A stretch of DNA of 64,000 nucleotides, taken from assembly GCA_018907035.1 (NCBI GenBank), contig JACCIC010000001.1:2292501-2356500 (forward strand). Reading direction: 5' to 3'. Each line of letters opens with the position of its first letter. The first letter of the stretch is position 1. The position numbers and the translations under genes are program-made. The notes beneath the pieces are model-generated. The model saw only the letters and a list, made by a program, of their open reading frames with translations. It had not been told where the DNA came from and made no database searches. This DNA is from Sycobia sp. Sy_11. Its lineage: Eukaryota; Arthropoda; Insecta; Hymenoptera; Epichrysomallidae. Positions 40,091-51,918 of the stretch are shown piece by piece.

Positions 40091-40594
40091 CCTTCCTCCC
40101 TCTTCGGAAAGAATTGAAAGACGGTCGTGGACGCAAGTAGAACCTTCAAGATCTATGGTCAACCCGTGCAAGCCATGAACCGCTATGAAGCCGTGAGACC
40201 GAACGTCTCTATAGATAAATAGAGGGAGTTTCACTTGAGAACTCAGACTCGGCAACCGGTCAACATCAACGAGTTACCGACGATACTTGACTCTTATCGG
40301 GACATGACTACATATCTTGTCACAAAATCAGGATCTATGCTCTACTCTCCCATTCTCGCAGATTTAGGGACAAGAGTGATGATAAATGGTGCCGAATGGA
40401 CTACGTACTTGCAAAAACTAACAATTATATCCTGCAAGTGTGGTCGTAACCATAACACCAGTATCAGACGGCATAATCTCTAAGGTCGCTTCATTGCCTA
40501 CAATCTCGATCAGATGGAATTCGCAGTGATAGAAGAATCTCATATACAGACTACCGAGAGACTTTGCAAGCCAGATCTATTTAACGTTATGATG

Positions 40595-40597
<3 letters not shown>

Positions 40598-40642
<45 letters not shown>
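40598..40642. repeat. (GA)n microsatellite inside the R2-like remnant
   Basis: About 22 GA units just after the endonuclease KPDL segment. Confidence 0.95.
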
Positions 40643-40643
<1 letters not shown>

Positions 40644-40870
40644 GGAGAAAGAGGGAGCTTGTATCCCTAGGGTGAGAAAGAACTTCAACAGCCTGAACAT
40701 CAATGACATTGTTAAGAATTCTAACTTGTTGAAAACTGTTGGTATAGCGTCTCTTCCACAATGTCCTTCATTAATCATCAATTGTCATGATGCTGCGCTG
40801 ATCTCCACTCGAGTCTTCATAGGCGGAAGGATTTCCTTCGCCACCTTCAAACCAAGAGCTTATTTATAGA

Positions 40871-42670
40871 CAAGTGTTGTTTATAATTTCCGCACCTAAT
40901 ATCAGTAGTAATAAATATCATTGATGAAATAATTATATTTATATTAATTTTATTGTAAATAATGAATAGGAACATTTTAATGATTGTGTGTTTATTAGTT
41001 TAATCTACAAGAGATCCAAAATCAGTTTAATCAAAATGAAAATTTCAAATTTCAAAACTTTATACGTTGTAAATAGTGTAAGTAAGACTAAGCAAAAAAG
41101 ACTTGATTAACGCAAGTTACATTAACATTCCTATTATAAATACATATATATAAGGTATAAATATATGATTAATACTTGTCTAAAGTTGCAGGATTTTAGG
41201 TATGGATTTTACACACAACTAATGGTGAAAAAATAATCCGCCTAATTAACAATTGTTTGCACTTGTAATATATAGAAATATCACAGCCCTTTTTATAGAA
41301 ATCTTGTCTCTATTCGCAACATATGTGGGTCTCAACGAAAAATGTGATATGAGCTAGGTAATTTTGCTCAACATAGATCTACTTGTTAACTCGCACTGTC
41401 AAGCCTTGATAATGGAAGAAGGTTTGTCCGTTGAGAAAGTCAGATAGCGGCATGCGTAAGCAATGGGGGTGGATGCGTGAATGTGACCAGCCTCAGATAA
41501 GATTACGAATTAAATGGTTTTCTGAACAATCGTTGTGCAATCTCCCACAAATTTTTACAGATTTTAAATACTGTTCAGTAAAAGTTTTTCACCAGTTCAT
41601 TGTCTTTTATGTACTTATTGTATTCTGTTAATTTTTTATTAAATGAATTAATTCACATAAAAAATGAAAACATAAACATAACTTCTTATTTAGTCATTTT
41701 GCGAGTCATGCACAATTGACATAAAAAACCACATACAAAAGGCGAATATTATAAATATTGTTTATCACAAATGCATGTTATGTAAAGCTGTTTCTCTATT
41801 TCTTACAGACCCTGTTATTTATTGAAAATGGAAACGGTTATAAAGCATTATGTATACAAAAGAAGTGTTTATATGTTTTAAATATATTTTCTATTTTACA
41901 TCAATATTTTGTCTTATATAAAATATAAATCAGAAATAACTGACCTTATTTCCGAGAGAGTACGCATTATATTTATACGTTACTTCTTATTTTATATTTC
42001 AAATAATGTTCGCAATATTGATAATTTTAACAGAATGTATTAAAGAATAATTATTAAATGTTAATGTTACATTTTAACGTTTTTTATTCTTGAATTCTAT
42101 TCTTTCTTAATCAAGGAAGTCAAGCGTATCATAGCAAGTCTCAATGCTATATAAATTATTATACGAAATTCTAAATATTATCTAAGAATGACCAAAGTGT
42201 GTAATATATAATCTAATTTTTTTTTAATTATTTGTGATATATAGATATATGTGCGGAATATAGATTTTAGAAGTATATGTTTTACAAAAAGCTCATATTT
42301 CGGGTCTAATAGCTCTTTCCAAACTAATTTTATTCTATATTGACGAGAATATAGATCACAGTGTCGTGTTATATATAGGTAAGTCTAGTTATATCTCATA
42401 TTTTTCGGGAAATAATTTCAACTAGCGCAAACAAGCAAAGATCCACATTTCCACATAAATATCGACGCAGCAGAGCACTGGACTCCCTCATATATATATA
42501 TGTATATGGATACTAGGCAAGCTCGTCAACGTGCCATACGCAACTTTCACAAACTATATATATCAACCCCAATAAATGAGAAAAGTTTGCGTCCTGACGA
42601 TGAGAGGGGAGGGTGAGATTTGATATTAGCTACCTTTCCCGCTGCGCTTATAACCGCATGCAGAGATGAA
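40871..42670. other. AT-rich intergenic stretch
   Basis: I see no gene or recognisable repeat. A frame at 41431-41631 lacks splice or start support. Confidence 0.45.
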
Positions 42671-42680
42671 ATGAACGAAG

Positions 42681-42720
42681 AAAAAAAAAATATATATATA
42701 TATATATATATTTTTTTTTT
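42681..42720. repeat. A10-(TA)10-T10 perfect palindrome
   Basis: Ten A, ten TA units, then ten T. The 40-base block is exactly its own reverse complement and borders the GC-rich island. Confidence 0.95.
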
Positions 42721-42724
42721 GCAC

Positions 42725-43110
42725 GACAAAGTAACGCGACCGGTCATAAAATAAATTTCATAAGCAGCCCCCGTGCGACAGTGCACCACCGGCCGTAGTT
42801 GCGCGATCTCCCCAGACGTTACTCCGTGCAGAATGGCGTGCAAGGAAGGCTGCGGGGGGAGAGGGGGGGGCAGAGGAGTTATAGCGGCCAACTTGTTGCG
42901 GGATCCGGTGGCCAGCGCGAGCGCGCGACCGCGAGAGAGCCCCAATTAATAGGGGCGACACACGGAGGGGCTGAGATATGCGCAGCGGAGAGCGGAGGCT
43001 CCGGCAAAATACAAGTGCAGGGTTCGTTTTTCCCCGAGCGCTCGAGTTTCTTCTGCATATAACCTCCGGGTGATTCAGTGTGACCGGTCGTGAATTGATC
43101 ATTTTTCCCG
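42725..43110. promoter_or_regulatory. GC-rich promoter / 5'UTR-like island
   Basis: A GC- and CpG-rich block (gcgagcgcgcgaccgcgagag, gggggagagggggggg) bounded by AT-rich DNA. About 200 bases downstream is a perfect CRE-type palindrome TGACGTCA at 43301-43308. Open frames on both strands are long only because GC-rich DNA has few stops. A first exon of a plus-strand gene is possible; the microprotein candidate lies 2.5 kb further on. Confidence 0.35.
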
Positions 43111-43309
43111 TCGAACGCTTTTTCGTTTTGGTATTGCGCCCTTTTTACTTAAAAAAAAGGTATTTTATAATTACGTTTCCATTAAAACGAGTTCCAATTC
43201 CGTAGTTTTGAAGCTGTCCAGCTTCATTGACATTTACATTTTTTTGTTATTTCCAAGCAAATCTACGCAGGGACGTTCACAACTCTTATTTTTGTCAGTC
43301 TGACGTCAG

Positions 43310-45560
43310 TTTTCAGTCACGTCCAGACAAAATCGTATGCAACACATCTTTTTTCCTCGGATTTTTCTGAATAACAGTAACGCTCTGCTGGCTCGTTTTT
43401 CCGATTAGAACGGTTAAAAGATTTGACTCGGAGGACGTGCGATGGATTTAATATATAATAAATAATATACGTTATGCAGCTTTGTTGTGCATTGACGCAG
43501 GTTTCTCTTTCCGTCTTTCGTAACTCAAGATATTGTTTTATAATACAACATTTATACTTGTTCTCCTTAATTGATGTTTGTACTTACGCGTAATTTAATC
43601 GATATGTTTCTTCTCTTAAGTACGTATCTTTATCGTGCACTCGGTAATTTTTGTCGCTTCCAATAATACGGAATAAATATAAGAATCAAGCCCTGTATCG
43701 GATGTGTGTGTGCGCGTGTGTGTGTGTACTACCTGGCGTAACCGGAGCACCTGCTTACATTGTCAGCCAAATTTTAGTCACGCGACTGTCAGAAAAAAAG
43801 GTTGGCGATGGTTTAATGTAATACTTTGCACATTAAAAGTACAGAAGGTTATCAAGTATAAAAAGTAATAATTATAACTCGTTTTTCGTTTAGTAGTAAT
43901 TGAAAAAATCAATGACATCAGAGTTTCGATACTAATAGGAGAACAACTGCTTTAATTTACAAGTTAGATTCATAATAAATGACACGTAATACCGTATTTT
44001 GTGCAACGCGTATTTATCTAATTGTTTAAATATCTTAATAAATGTATAATGCTAGTAAGAGTATTGCCATCTTTGTGCATGGCTTGCATGTGGATGGTCG
44101 GCATATCATTTATTATAATATTTGTAATATCAACATTCGTTATTTATCATAAATATTAAATAACGGCATCGATGGAGTTCTGAATTACAATAAGTTTTCA
44201 TCCTCCTAAGAATTTAATAATTCATTGCGTAGTTAATAATTTAATAATTATTTTACTGTTGATATATTACTTCTTATCATTGAATTAAAACTACTTAAAG
44301 TTGGAGGGGAAGCATAAAAATCATTTACTATAATTCCTTGATAAATTTTAATTTAATAATCCTATTTTCTATTGTAAGTTTATCTTCCAAGATGGACTCA
44401 TTGTCGCCCAGAAAGAGAAATGTGGCCATTGCCTTTTACAATCCTTATATAATTTAAAAATTAAAAATTGTACTTATATCGATTTTTCTGAATTAAATTA
44501 ATGAATATTTTTATCGATCTTACAATCTTTATACAACGTCTTATAATCTACTGTACTAATACCATGACAGTCAGACTGCGCTTGTTTATATAATCCCCAT
44601 TGAATCTGAAATGGAAATTACTACTAAAAATAAAATTAAATTAGATTAAAAATAATAAAAGTAATAAACTATATTTTATGTTAGCAAATGACAATCCGAC
44701 TGCCCCCCTACCACCTTAAAATTAAATTTACCTTCGACGTTCGACGTTCCCAACCGCCACGGTTCATCTTCAAGGACTAGACTGTCAGACCGATAAAAAT
44801 ATTTATTAATTTACTCATATAAAATTTACTGAGTTACAGTCTGTCTTTTTTTTCAACATTCTTCGAAATTAGCGCTAAGTTATTTCGAGCTTTGCGGCGA
44901 TATATTCGTTATTGCTAATCGCATTCCCGTAAATTATTGTTTCGAGTAATTGATAAAATAGGCATTCAGATGTTAGATTATTAAAGGAGGAAGATGTGCT
45001 GAAAAACTATTAATAGCTATAATATAGGGTAACGATCTCAACTTTTAGACATTTATTTACAGAAGTTATTAAAACTTTATTTGTGTATGTTAAAAAGGTA
45101 AGAAAGTTTAATTTGTATATCCAGAAGAAATCTGTACGCATATTTATATATTTCAAAGCTGTTTGTTTTTTCGCCACCATGAACTGAAAATAACGACTTT
45201 TAACACGACTTTACTACGGCAATCGTGGTGAAAAAATGTGGTCCAATGCTTAAATGTGTGAGTTTATTTTTTACCTCGTTCGACTTACTTTCATCGCTTC
45301 GCGAGGGGGAAGAAACTCTAGTTTCACGAGGTAAACAATCAACATTCACAGTAGCGTTAAAATTTACCATATATACGTTACGTTCTTAATGTGCTAAATT
45401 AATTCTGGCCCAAATATTTTTCTTTTCCTCGATCAGCATCTAATTTACGTATTGGTGTACTTGCAATATACATTCATCATATCATCACAACCTTCGTCAT
45501 GTTCAAATTCTTGAACGATATAGAATCACAAGCATCGCGTTCGATATATTTGCAGCTAGA
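43310..45560. other. AT-rich intergenic stretch
   Basis: Only a short TG/CG run near 43700-43727. If the GC-rich island at 42.7-43.1 kb is a promoter, this could be its first intron. Confidence 0.4.
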
Positions 45561-45662
45561 ATTTTTAACCGATGCCTGGAATAACGATACGGCGATCCAA
45601 ATTTGATCGAATCGCAGTGTCAAGGTGTGATTTTTCTTTATGTCAATTGGAACTCGACGAAC

Positions 45663-45901
45663 ATGACGTCCCCCAAGAGTCCCAGGCAGAGGCTCGCCGA
45701 AGTTCTAAAAATTCGAGTAAGATATTTTTCTCTGCAAAATTTGTTCTTTTTTTTTCAATATTATTCCGCAAAGAACTACAGAGGAAATTGATATACTTGA
45801 ATCCCAATTATCAGGAACTCGACACTTGGATATATCCTTCTCCAGGCGAATTTACACTTATACCACATTTACTGCACGAAGAGCAAAGCAGGAAGCTTTG
45901 A
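45663..45901 (+). CDS. Possible 57-residue microprotein, 2 exons
   Basis: Exon 45663-45716 starts at an ATG in good context (gaacATGACG), encodes MTSPKSPRQRLAEVLKIR and ends at gtaaga. A 65-base intron follows with a strong pyrimidine tract and ends ctacag. Exon 45782-45901 continues in phase 0 with RKLIYLNPNYQELDTW and closes at TGA. Without splicing, another frame from 45572 is open to the same stop (109 codons), but it reads through the intron-like tract as a phenylalanine run. The product would be small and basic at the N-terminus, with no signal peptide. I recognise no family. The first exon could instead belong to a longer transcript. Confidence 0.35.
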
Positions 45902-45909
45902 CCTTTCGT

Positions 45910-46736
45910 TAATTTACATTGTCAACACATTGTCTTCGGTTTCGGTACCGAATTTTTGTAACAGATTAGAATCATACCTTTTCCTCGTGTACAGTGCCTC
46001 CCATCGCGCTCGTTTAAGTCGCTGATTTTAATTATTAATCGTTTAGTATCGAAGTCGTAGAACTTTTAATCTGCTGTAAAAATCAAATAAAAGGAAACGC
46101 AATAACGTGCAATTGAAAGCCCAAAACTACTCAAAAACAGTTATTCTTTATATCCGTTATTAATGACCGATTGATGTTCAATAAATTGGCCTCGTCATCG
46201 ATGCCGAGCACTTATTTAAATTTTCATAAACCGATAAACAGGTGCGAAGCAGCGTTTCATTCGGATATTGAAAAATTTGACGAGAGCGCAATTGCCGCGG
46301 GCATAAGACGAGCTCTCGAATTCTGGCAGAGCGCTCTATTCTAAAAAGGATTACAGAAAAAAAAAAATAATGAGCTTTATTTGTTCTGCCACATATATAT
46401 AAACCACAAATATATGTCTCCCTATTATTTCTCTCTTTTCACCTTGTCATAGAGTGAAATTTCCTATACGGAGATCGAAAATGCATAATACATAATAATA
46501 AGTTTAAGAAGTCTAACGGCGGCGAATACTTTGAACGGATACGTGGAATGAATTTACAATGATAAACCTAATAAATAATATGACACGACGCCATAATGAA
46601 TGCTGCAGTTTTCTTTATAATTACATCTAGCAACCGCCGTGTCGCGGCTCGGTTTCGCCCGTGATAATTAACATAAAAAACTATTTTTATTAAGAAAAAA
46701 AAAACATGAAAAGTGATACGCTTTTGTCAACGTCGT

Positions 46737-46785
<49 letters not shown>

Positions 46786-48830
46786 ATCAACTGTTTTAAA
46801 ATATAACCGCTATCCTGCGTTACTCCATATAGTAATATACCAACGCTATATTATATTCTGTCGACAATTCATTTAGTTGGTTAAATAGTTTTTGAGATAT
46901 TTATGAAATACTTTTATTGCGTTAGTACAGATTTGTTATAACATCTGTGTGTATAAGTTATTTAATATAAACAATTATAATAATATATAATTATAATAAT
47001 ACTTGGTGTGTCTTCGTCGCGTGTTTTTATAATATTAATATTTACATTTTTTATAACGCATTGGATATATTAAAAATAAAATTACGTAATTATAATTCAC
47101 TGAAAAAATTCCTTTACCCACTTTCGTGTATTGCAGCAAGAAAGCCGATTTTTAAAATTAAGAATCACGAAGTCATTTGATTTTTATATACCGTTCTTGC
47201 GTTCGAGCAAATAATTTCAAGCAAATAGAATGTATTGTTTACAATGCACTCCTAGTAATAATTGCAACTATTTTTATTTGTCTAGACTTTCCAAATGATA
47301 GTACAACTAACCAAACATTTAGCTTAAATATCATCTAGAACTGTATTAAAAATATTTCATTATACATCAATGCCACTGACATTTTTCTATTTAACACTTT
47401 TTACAAATCAGTAATTCTAATTTTACAATTATTCACTTTCTTAAAAATTTGAACTTAATTTATTGAATTTTTCAGAAAAATGCATTTAAACTTTTATAAT
47501 TCGCATAAATTGAATCTCATATCGCGATGTACGTAGGTACGATATATAAGAAATCAGCAAAGTGCTAAATAAGCCGGCCTAAAAAAATATTCCCTTCCGA
47601 CAGGCCGGAAAAAAAGAAAAATCATAATGAAAGGTCTAAAATAAATTTTTAGTCTGCGATTAGACTAAGCACGTTCTTTTATTATATATAAATAAATATA
47701 TATAATTTCAGTTAGAGGGAACCGTTAGTAAAAGACGATAGATTGAAACTAGAATAATGACATGATTACAACTAATAAAAGAAAGATGTAAAATTGTATA
47801 AAAATTATAGCGATACTAAATATAATAAAAGAAGCGATGAAAAATAAATTTTTAAATGTCCTTTTTGTTTACAATGAAGTTGCAGTTAGTTGTGTAAATA
47901 ATTGTTTAAAAATAAACAAGCTCTTTGCCTTACGGAAAAACATTTTCTAGTTTATTTCGAATATCCTTATAGTAGATAAACTGTCCTAAAGCGTAGTTTT
48001 GCAATAAGTCAAAATATAAAATAGATTTCTTAAATATTTTGTAAAAGAAAAATTATTTAACATTATAGCCTATACATATATGTTTTGCATACATCATTGG
48101 CATAATATTATCAAATTGGCACATTAATATATAATCATTGAGAAAGTTGTATTTTTTCATGACTCATTGTACACAATTTTTCTCGTTCGAAACTTCTGCC
48201 CAAGCAACTGTCTTATCAGCGAATCCATAGGCAGCACCGGCAAACGACTTGATTAGATCAAGATACTTACGTGTGGCAATCTTTCGTTTGATTTGTGTGT
48301 TAAAATACTTATTATTCTAGACAATAGGGATATTAAATTTTTTATTGAATCCATTAATTTAAGAAATTTATGAAAATTTCGACATACAGACAATTGAACG
48401 AATATCGGGTTCCAAGAGATTAATTTGAAAATTAAAAAATTGTATTTTATTCACTCTTTATGGTGAATGTCTAAGAAAAAAAAATCTTTAAAAAATAAAA
48501 AGAACAGGGGCGCATTAAACCAATAGTGCCGTGGGTGTCAAAATATAGAACTATCGTAAGTCGATTACATACACCAATAGCGTAGAAGCGTCTAAATTAT
48601 TAAGTTACAAAAAATGTGCCAATATAAACAATTATTTAAATTTCCATTTATTACACGATCTAATCAAAACACAAAATTGTCTGTTAGAAATTCATTCGTC
48701 AATATTTCAAGAAGAGAAAAAGTAAAAAATATGACGGTCATGAGTAAAGAAAACAGTCATATATACATGTCCAGAAAAATAAGTGTATTTATACTTAAAA
48801 TATTTATTTAACTCTTGTACTATAGTTTAT
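45910..48830. other. AT-rich intergenic stretch
   Basis: TA repeat at 46742-46781 and a small GC hairpin (gccggcct ... aggccgg) at 47573-47608. No gene seen. Confidence 0.45.
46742..46781. repeat. (TA)n microsatellite
   Basis: About 20 TA units. Confidence 0.9.
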
Positions 48831-48837
48831 AATCCCA

Positions 48838-49078
48838 CACTGAAAAAAAATTTTCAGATATCAAGTAAATATTTACTTATTTTGTACCAAGTAAATCATT
48901 TTCTTAAATTAAGAAAATATTCACTAGATTTAAGAATACGTGGTGTGATTCAAGTGAATTCTTCTTGCATTAATAAATACTTCCTTGATTTAAGAAGATG
49001 CTCTCTTAATTTAAGAAAATAATTTACTTGGTACAGAACAAGAACATATTTACTTGATAACAGATATTTTTTCTCATT
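48838..49078. mobile_element. Foldback MITE-like element with long inverted repeats
   Basis: The left arm starts cactgaaaaaaaattttcag, then atatcaagtaaatatttac, tgtaccaagtaaatca and ttcttaaattaag. The right arm is nearly its reverse complement (cttaatttaag, aatttacttggtaca, tatttacttgataacagat, attttttctcatt). The two arms cover most of its 241 bases, so a transcript would fold into one hairpin. The outer ends differ a little (CACTG against AATGA). A possible 3-base duplication CCA flanks it. The CACTG end and 3-base duplication would suit a CACTA-type source, but that is a guess. Open frames inside are by-products of the repeats. Confidence 0.7.
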
Positions 49079-49734
49079 CCATATCATATTAAAAAAAAAA
49101 AACAAAATAAATGTGATATAATTGTTTTCTGTACATTTCAATTAAACGCATGTATTTCGGTAATTTTCAGTTTTTTTTTGTTTTTTTTTTTTTTTAAATT
49201 GTTACCAATCTATAAGAAATGTTTTTGCTTACTTCTGGTACCCTCGTAGCGACCAGTTTTTAGTTCTTCTCTCCGCCGCTACTATCGCATATTATATTTA
49301 AACTTCCAATTGGAAACTCATATAGGGGCGTCGCTTTGAAATAGTACACCAGTATGACTTCGAAATCCAACAGTTTGCATAATTCTTATATGGAGGGCGA
49401 TTTGTTGATTTTTGTCAAAGAACAGATTAATTTCTCAAATAATGTGATAATTCTGCTAACGATCCAAACAAGCATAAATCTCTAGAATGGAAAAGGCTCT
49501 TCGAAGTCAATTTTTATTATTAAAATCGAGGAAAATTCAATATCTGAAGGTATCGACATGTTCAGCTGTACAAAAATCTCAGACTTCGATAAGAATTATT
49601 TTATATTCGAAAATACGTCGATACAATTGTATTGCATATGCTGTTCGAGGCCGTTTGTTGGCTTATGCGAATTCCCAATTTAGCCACGAGAGGTCATGGC
49701 AACGATTTGAATTCCCAATCGCTAATTTATCCAC

Positions 49735-49905
49735 ATTTTTTTTTTTATGTTATTTAACGTCGCTTCATTTTTGCTCCCAAATTCTGGTGCTAATCAGCGA
49801 CGCACGTCTACGATGTGTTTCCAAACAGAGCACATGTAAATTATTACAGCGGTACTTGTGTTAATCGGCCGAGCCTGGAACTTGAACTCGGATCACCGAA
49901 TTATG
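49735..49905 (-). mobile_element. tRNA-derived SINE copy, 5' truncated
   Basis: In reverse orientation: poly(T), then atgttatttaacgtcgcttc, ggtgctaatcagcgacg, attattacagcggtacttgtg and cttgaactcggatcacc. These are complements of the body and B box of the copy at 57370. The A-box end is missing. Confidence 0.75.
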
Positions 49906-50443
49906 CGTTATATATAAAAGGACGCATGACGAAAATGAGAAAACATTATTCTAATGTTAAATTTTTTACAAGAGCGGATATATAGAAATATCAAAATGAA
50001 TAATATATGTCTACAGAATTATAATATATTATACTGATTTTAGTATATTTTTTTTAAGATGTCCGACTACCCTAGCTGCTTCTATTAAATAAATACATGA
50101 AATACTTATATGTATTGATTCTATAAAATAAAAAAATTTTTTGGTCATTAGAATATCTAAACAATCAAGAGAATATATGTCAATTTTCAACCTATATCGT
50201 CAGATATGAGTATATATATATACATATAGTAATGATAATAACTTTCATCATCGTAACATCGCGTTCTTACAGAGTCCGAAATTTCGAAACGCTATATTCG
50301 TAATTATGTAAACATAAATTCATTTAATTTTACTGCTTTTCATACATGGCGCATTGTTGATGCGAAGGCCATCGGAACACCGGCTATCTGCACATAATCC
50401 ACATCCTCGCACAGCCCAGCAAATATCGTTATAATTATAATCT

Positions 50444-50445
50444 GC

Positions 50446-50482
<37 letters not shown>

Positions 50483-50486
50483 CGCA
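50444..50486. repeat. (TG)n-(CG)n microsatellite
   Basis: About 15 TG units passing into CG units (cgcgcgcgcgc). Long CG runs are unusual in this AT-rich DNA, and a potentially Z-DNA-forming tract results. Confidence 0.9.
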
Positions 50487-51224
50487 TGTCGGCGCGGTGT
50501 ATAAGCGCCAGTTAAATTTTCGAAAGCCCCCGCGCGCGAATTTTCAATTTAATCAATCGTCGTATTTTATGGATGCACCGGCGGCCACGAACGTGTTTCG
50601 CCCGCGCGCACCCACCACCGCGATGACAATGAAAATACAATAACGAGAGCCGCTATACGTACGGCAAATACGCAATCGCACAATGCCCAATCTGTACAAG
50701 TTGATGCGCATACGTATGTGCGTTAATTCGCGCCGGGTTTTCCGCTAGCGGAAGTTGCGACGATTAGAATTATTATGTATTTATGATTGATTTCTATTAC
50801 AAGTGTATATGTATTGGTGTGTGAATGTGAGATCTATATATATAATGAAAAAATTATATCGCAAAAACGTGATAAGGTATATAAACTTATATTGACGAAT
50901 GAGGTGATAATATTGTATAAAACTAGAAAAAATCAGAAATTTTCATATAATTAGTTCGATCAATTAATTACGAAGTTTGTTAAGTTAATCACGAAATAAT
51001 AGCTGTTTATATAACAACTTAATTCACTATAAATTTATTATTATGCAAACTATTGTTCAAATCGAATTATTTATTGAAAACGTACTCTTGTTCATTTATC
51101 AGAATAATTATTTTCTAATACTTTAAAGATTTTACATCTTTTTTCAAGTTATAAGTAACTAAGTATTGATCACATGGTATGAAATAAATAAATATTGCAT
51201 CTACTACAGCTAGTAGAATTTATG

Positions 51225-51266
51225 TATGAAGCATAAATAAAGCGACGTTAAATAACATATAAAAGA
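51225..51266 (+). mobile_element. SINE 3'-end fragment
   Basis: gaagcataaataaagcgacg followed by ttaaataacat and an A-rich run matches the 3' end of the SINE at 57370. Upstream sequence is too diverged to align with confidence. Confidence 0.55.
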
Positions 51267-51820
51267 AAGAGTTTATGTATAAATGTTAACTAATTTGTCA
51301 GGTTTTGTTTTATCATTAAATAATGAAAGATCCATTGATCGAAATCATAATCAGATGCGGTTGTTTCTTATCAAATTGTCAAAATTTCCCATTATAAAAT
51401 TTAAAAAATGTATATAGCGTTTATTTTGTTAAATATTTATATAAATCATTTTTCCTAAAAATCTATATTATTGTTTTTTATTTAGAGAAACGATCATTAC
51501 ATTTTTTATTTTTATAATTTTAATAACTGTAAATTGTGTAGATGATGCTATACATGTGATGAAATTTAAAGCAGTCTCATCATTACAACGGAAATTAATT
51601 AAAGCAAAAGCAAATTTACTAATTTAAATTATTCACGCTTTTTCTATTGTTATATATTTTTTATCGATTTTCACTAAAATAAATTATTTTTATAGTTTAT
51701 ATATCACAAATAAAATTATAAATCTGCTTTATATTTTAAGTGGCATTTTTAAATTCAGCAATTGAAAAATATGTACAATATAAATAGAACATAAATAATT
51801 ATTAAATGAAAATGTGGATT

Positions 51821-51918
51821 ATTTTTCTATGGTTAGTTTTTAGTATGTTTATTTGTTAGTTATTTTATGGTTAGTTTATGCATATATAATTGTTAGTTAT
51901 TTTTATGGTTAGTTTAAT
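51821..51918. repeat. Short imperfect tandem repeat, about 37-base unit
   Basis: Three imperfect units centred on ttgttagttatttttatggt followed by tagttt. Confidence 0.6.

Larger units (their letters stand above)
39245..40870 (+). mobile_element. Degenerate R2-clade non-LTR retrotransposon (RT and endonuclease remains)
   Basis: Plus-strand frames carry R2-type segments in the right order. TPSGASAGAGGLTVS (about 39367-39411) precedes the RT. KISRGLKQRDPRCPVIFNI is followed by IMDLVLQSLP (about 39750-39838) and matches RT motif GVKQGDPLSPxLFN. A frame-shifted FADLL (near 39905) sits where the YADD/FADD catalytic box belongs. ESHIQTTERLCKPDL (near 40535-40580) matches the start of the restriction-like endonuclease PD motif. 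ISTRVFIGG (about 40802-40828) is the C-terminal signature. Frameshifts, stops and two expanded microsatellites (39994-40090, 40598-40642) break it. R2 elements normally insert in 28S rDNA, but no rDNA is visible here. Confidence 0.8.

Noticed and set aside
42547..43102. Long frames on both strands in the GC-rich island
   Set aside because: Low stop-codon frequency in GC-rich DNA explains them. No donor-acceptor structure or protein-like composition.
48783..49141. Two frames with repeated leucine/lysine/arginine words
   Set aside because: They mirror each other because they lie in the inverted arms of the foldback element.
49487..49864. 125-codon plus-strand frame
   Set aside because: Its second half is the antisense of a SINE copy, including the poly(T). 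The first half shows no family or splice signal.
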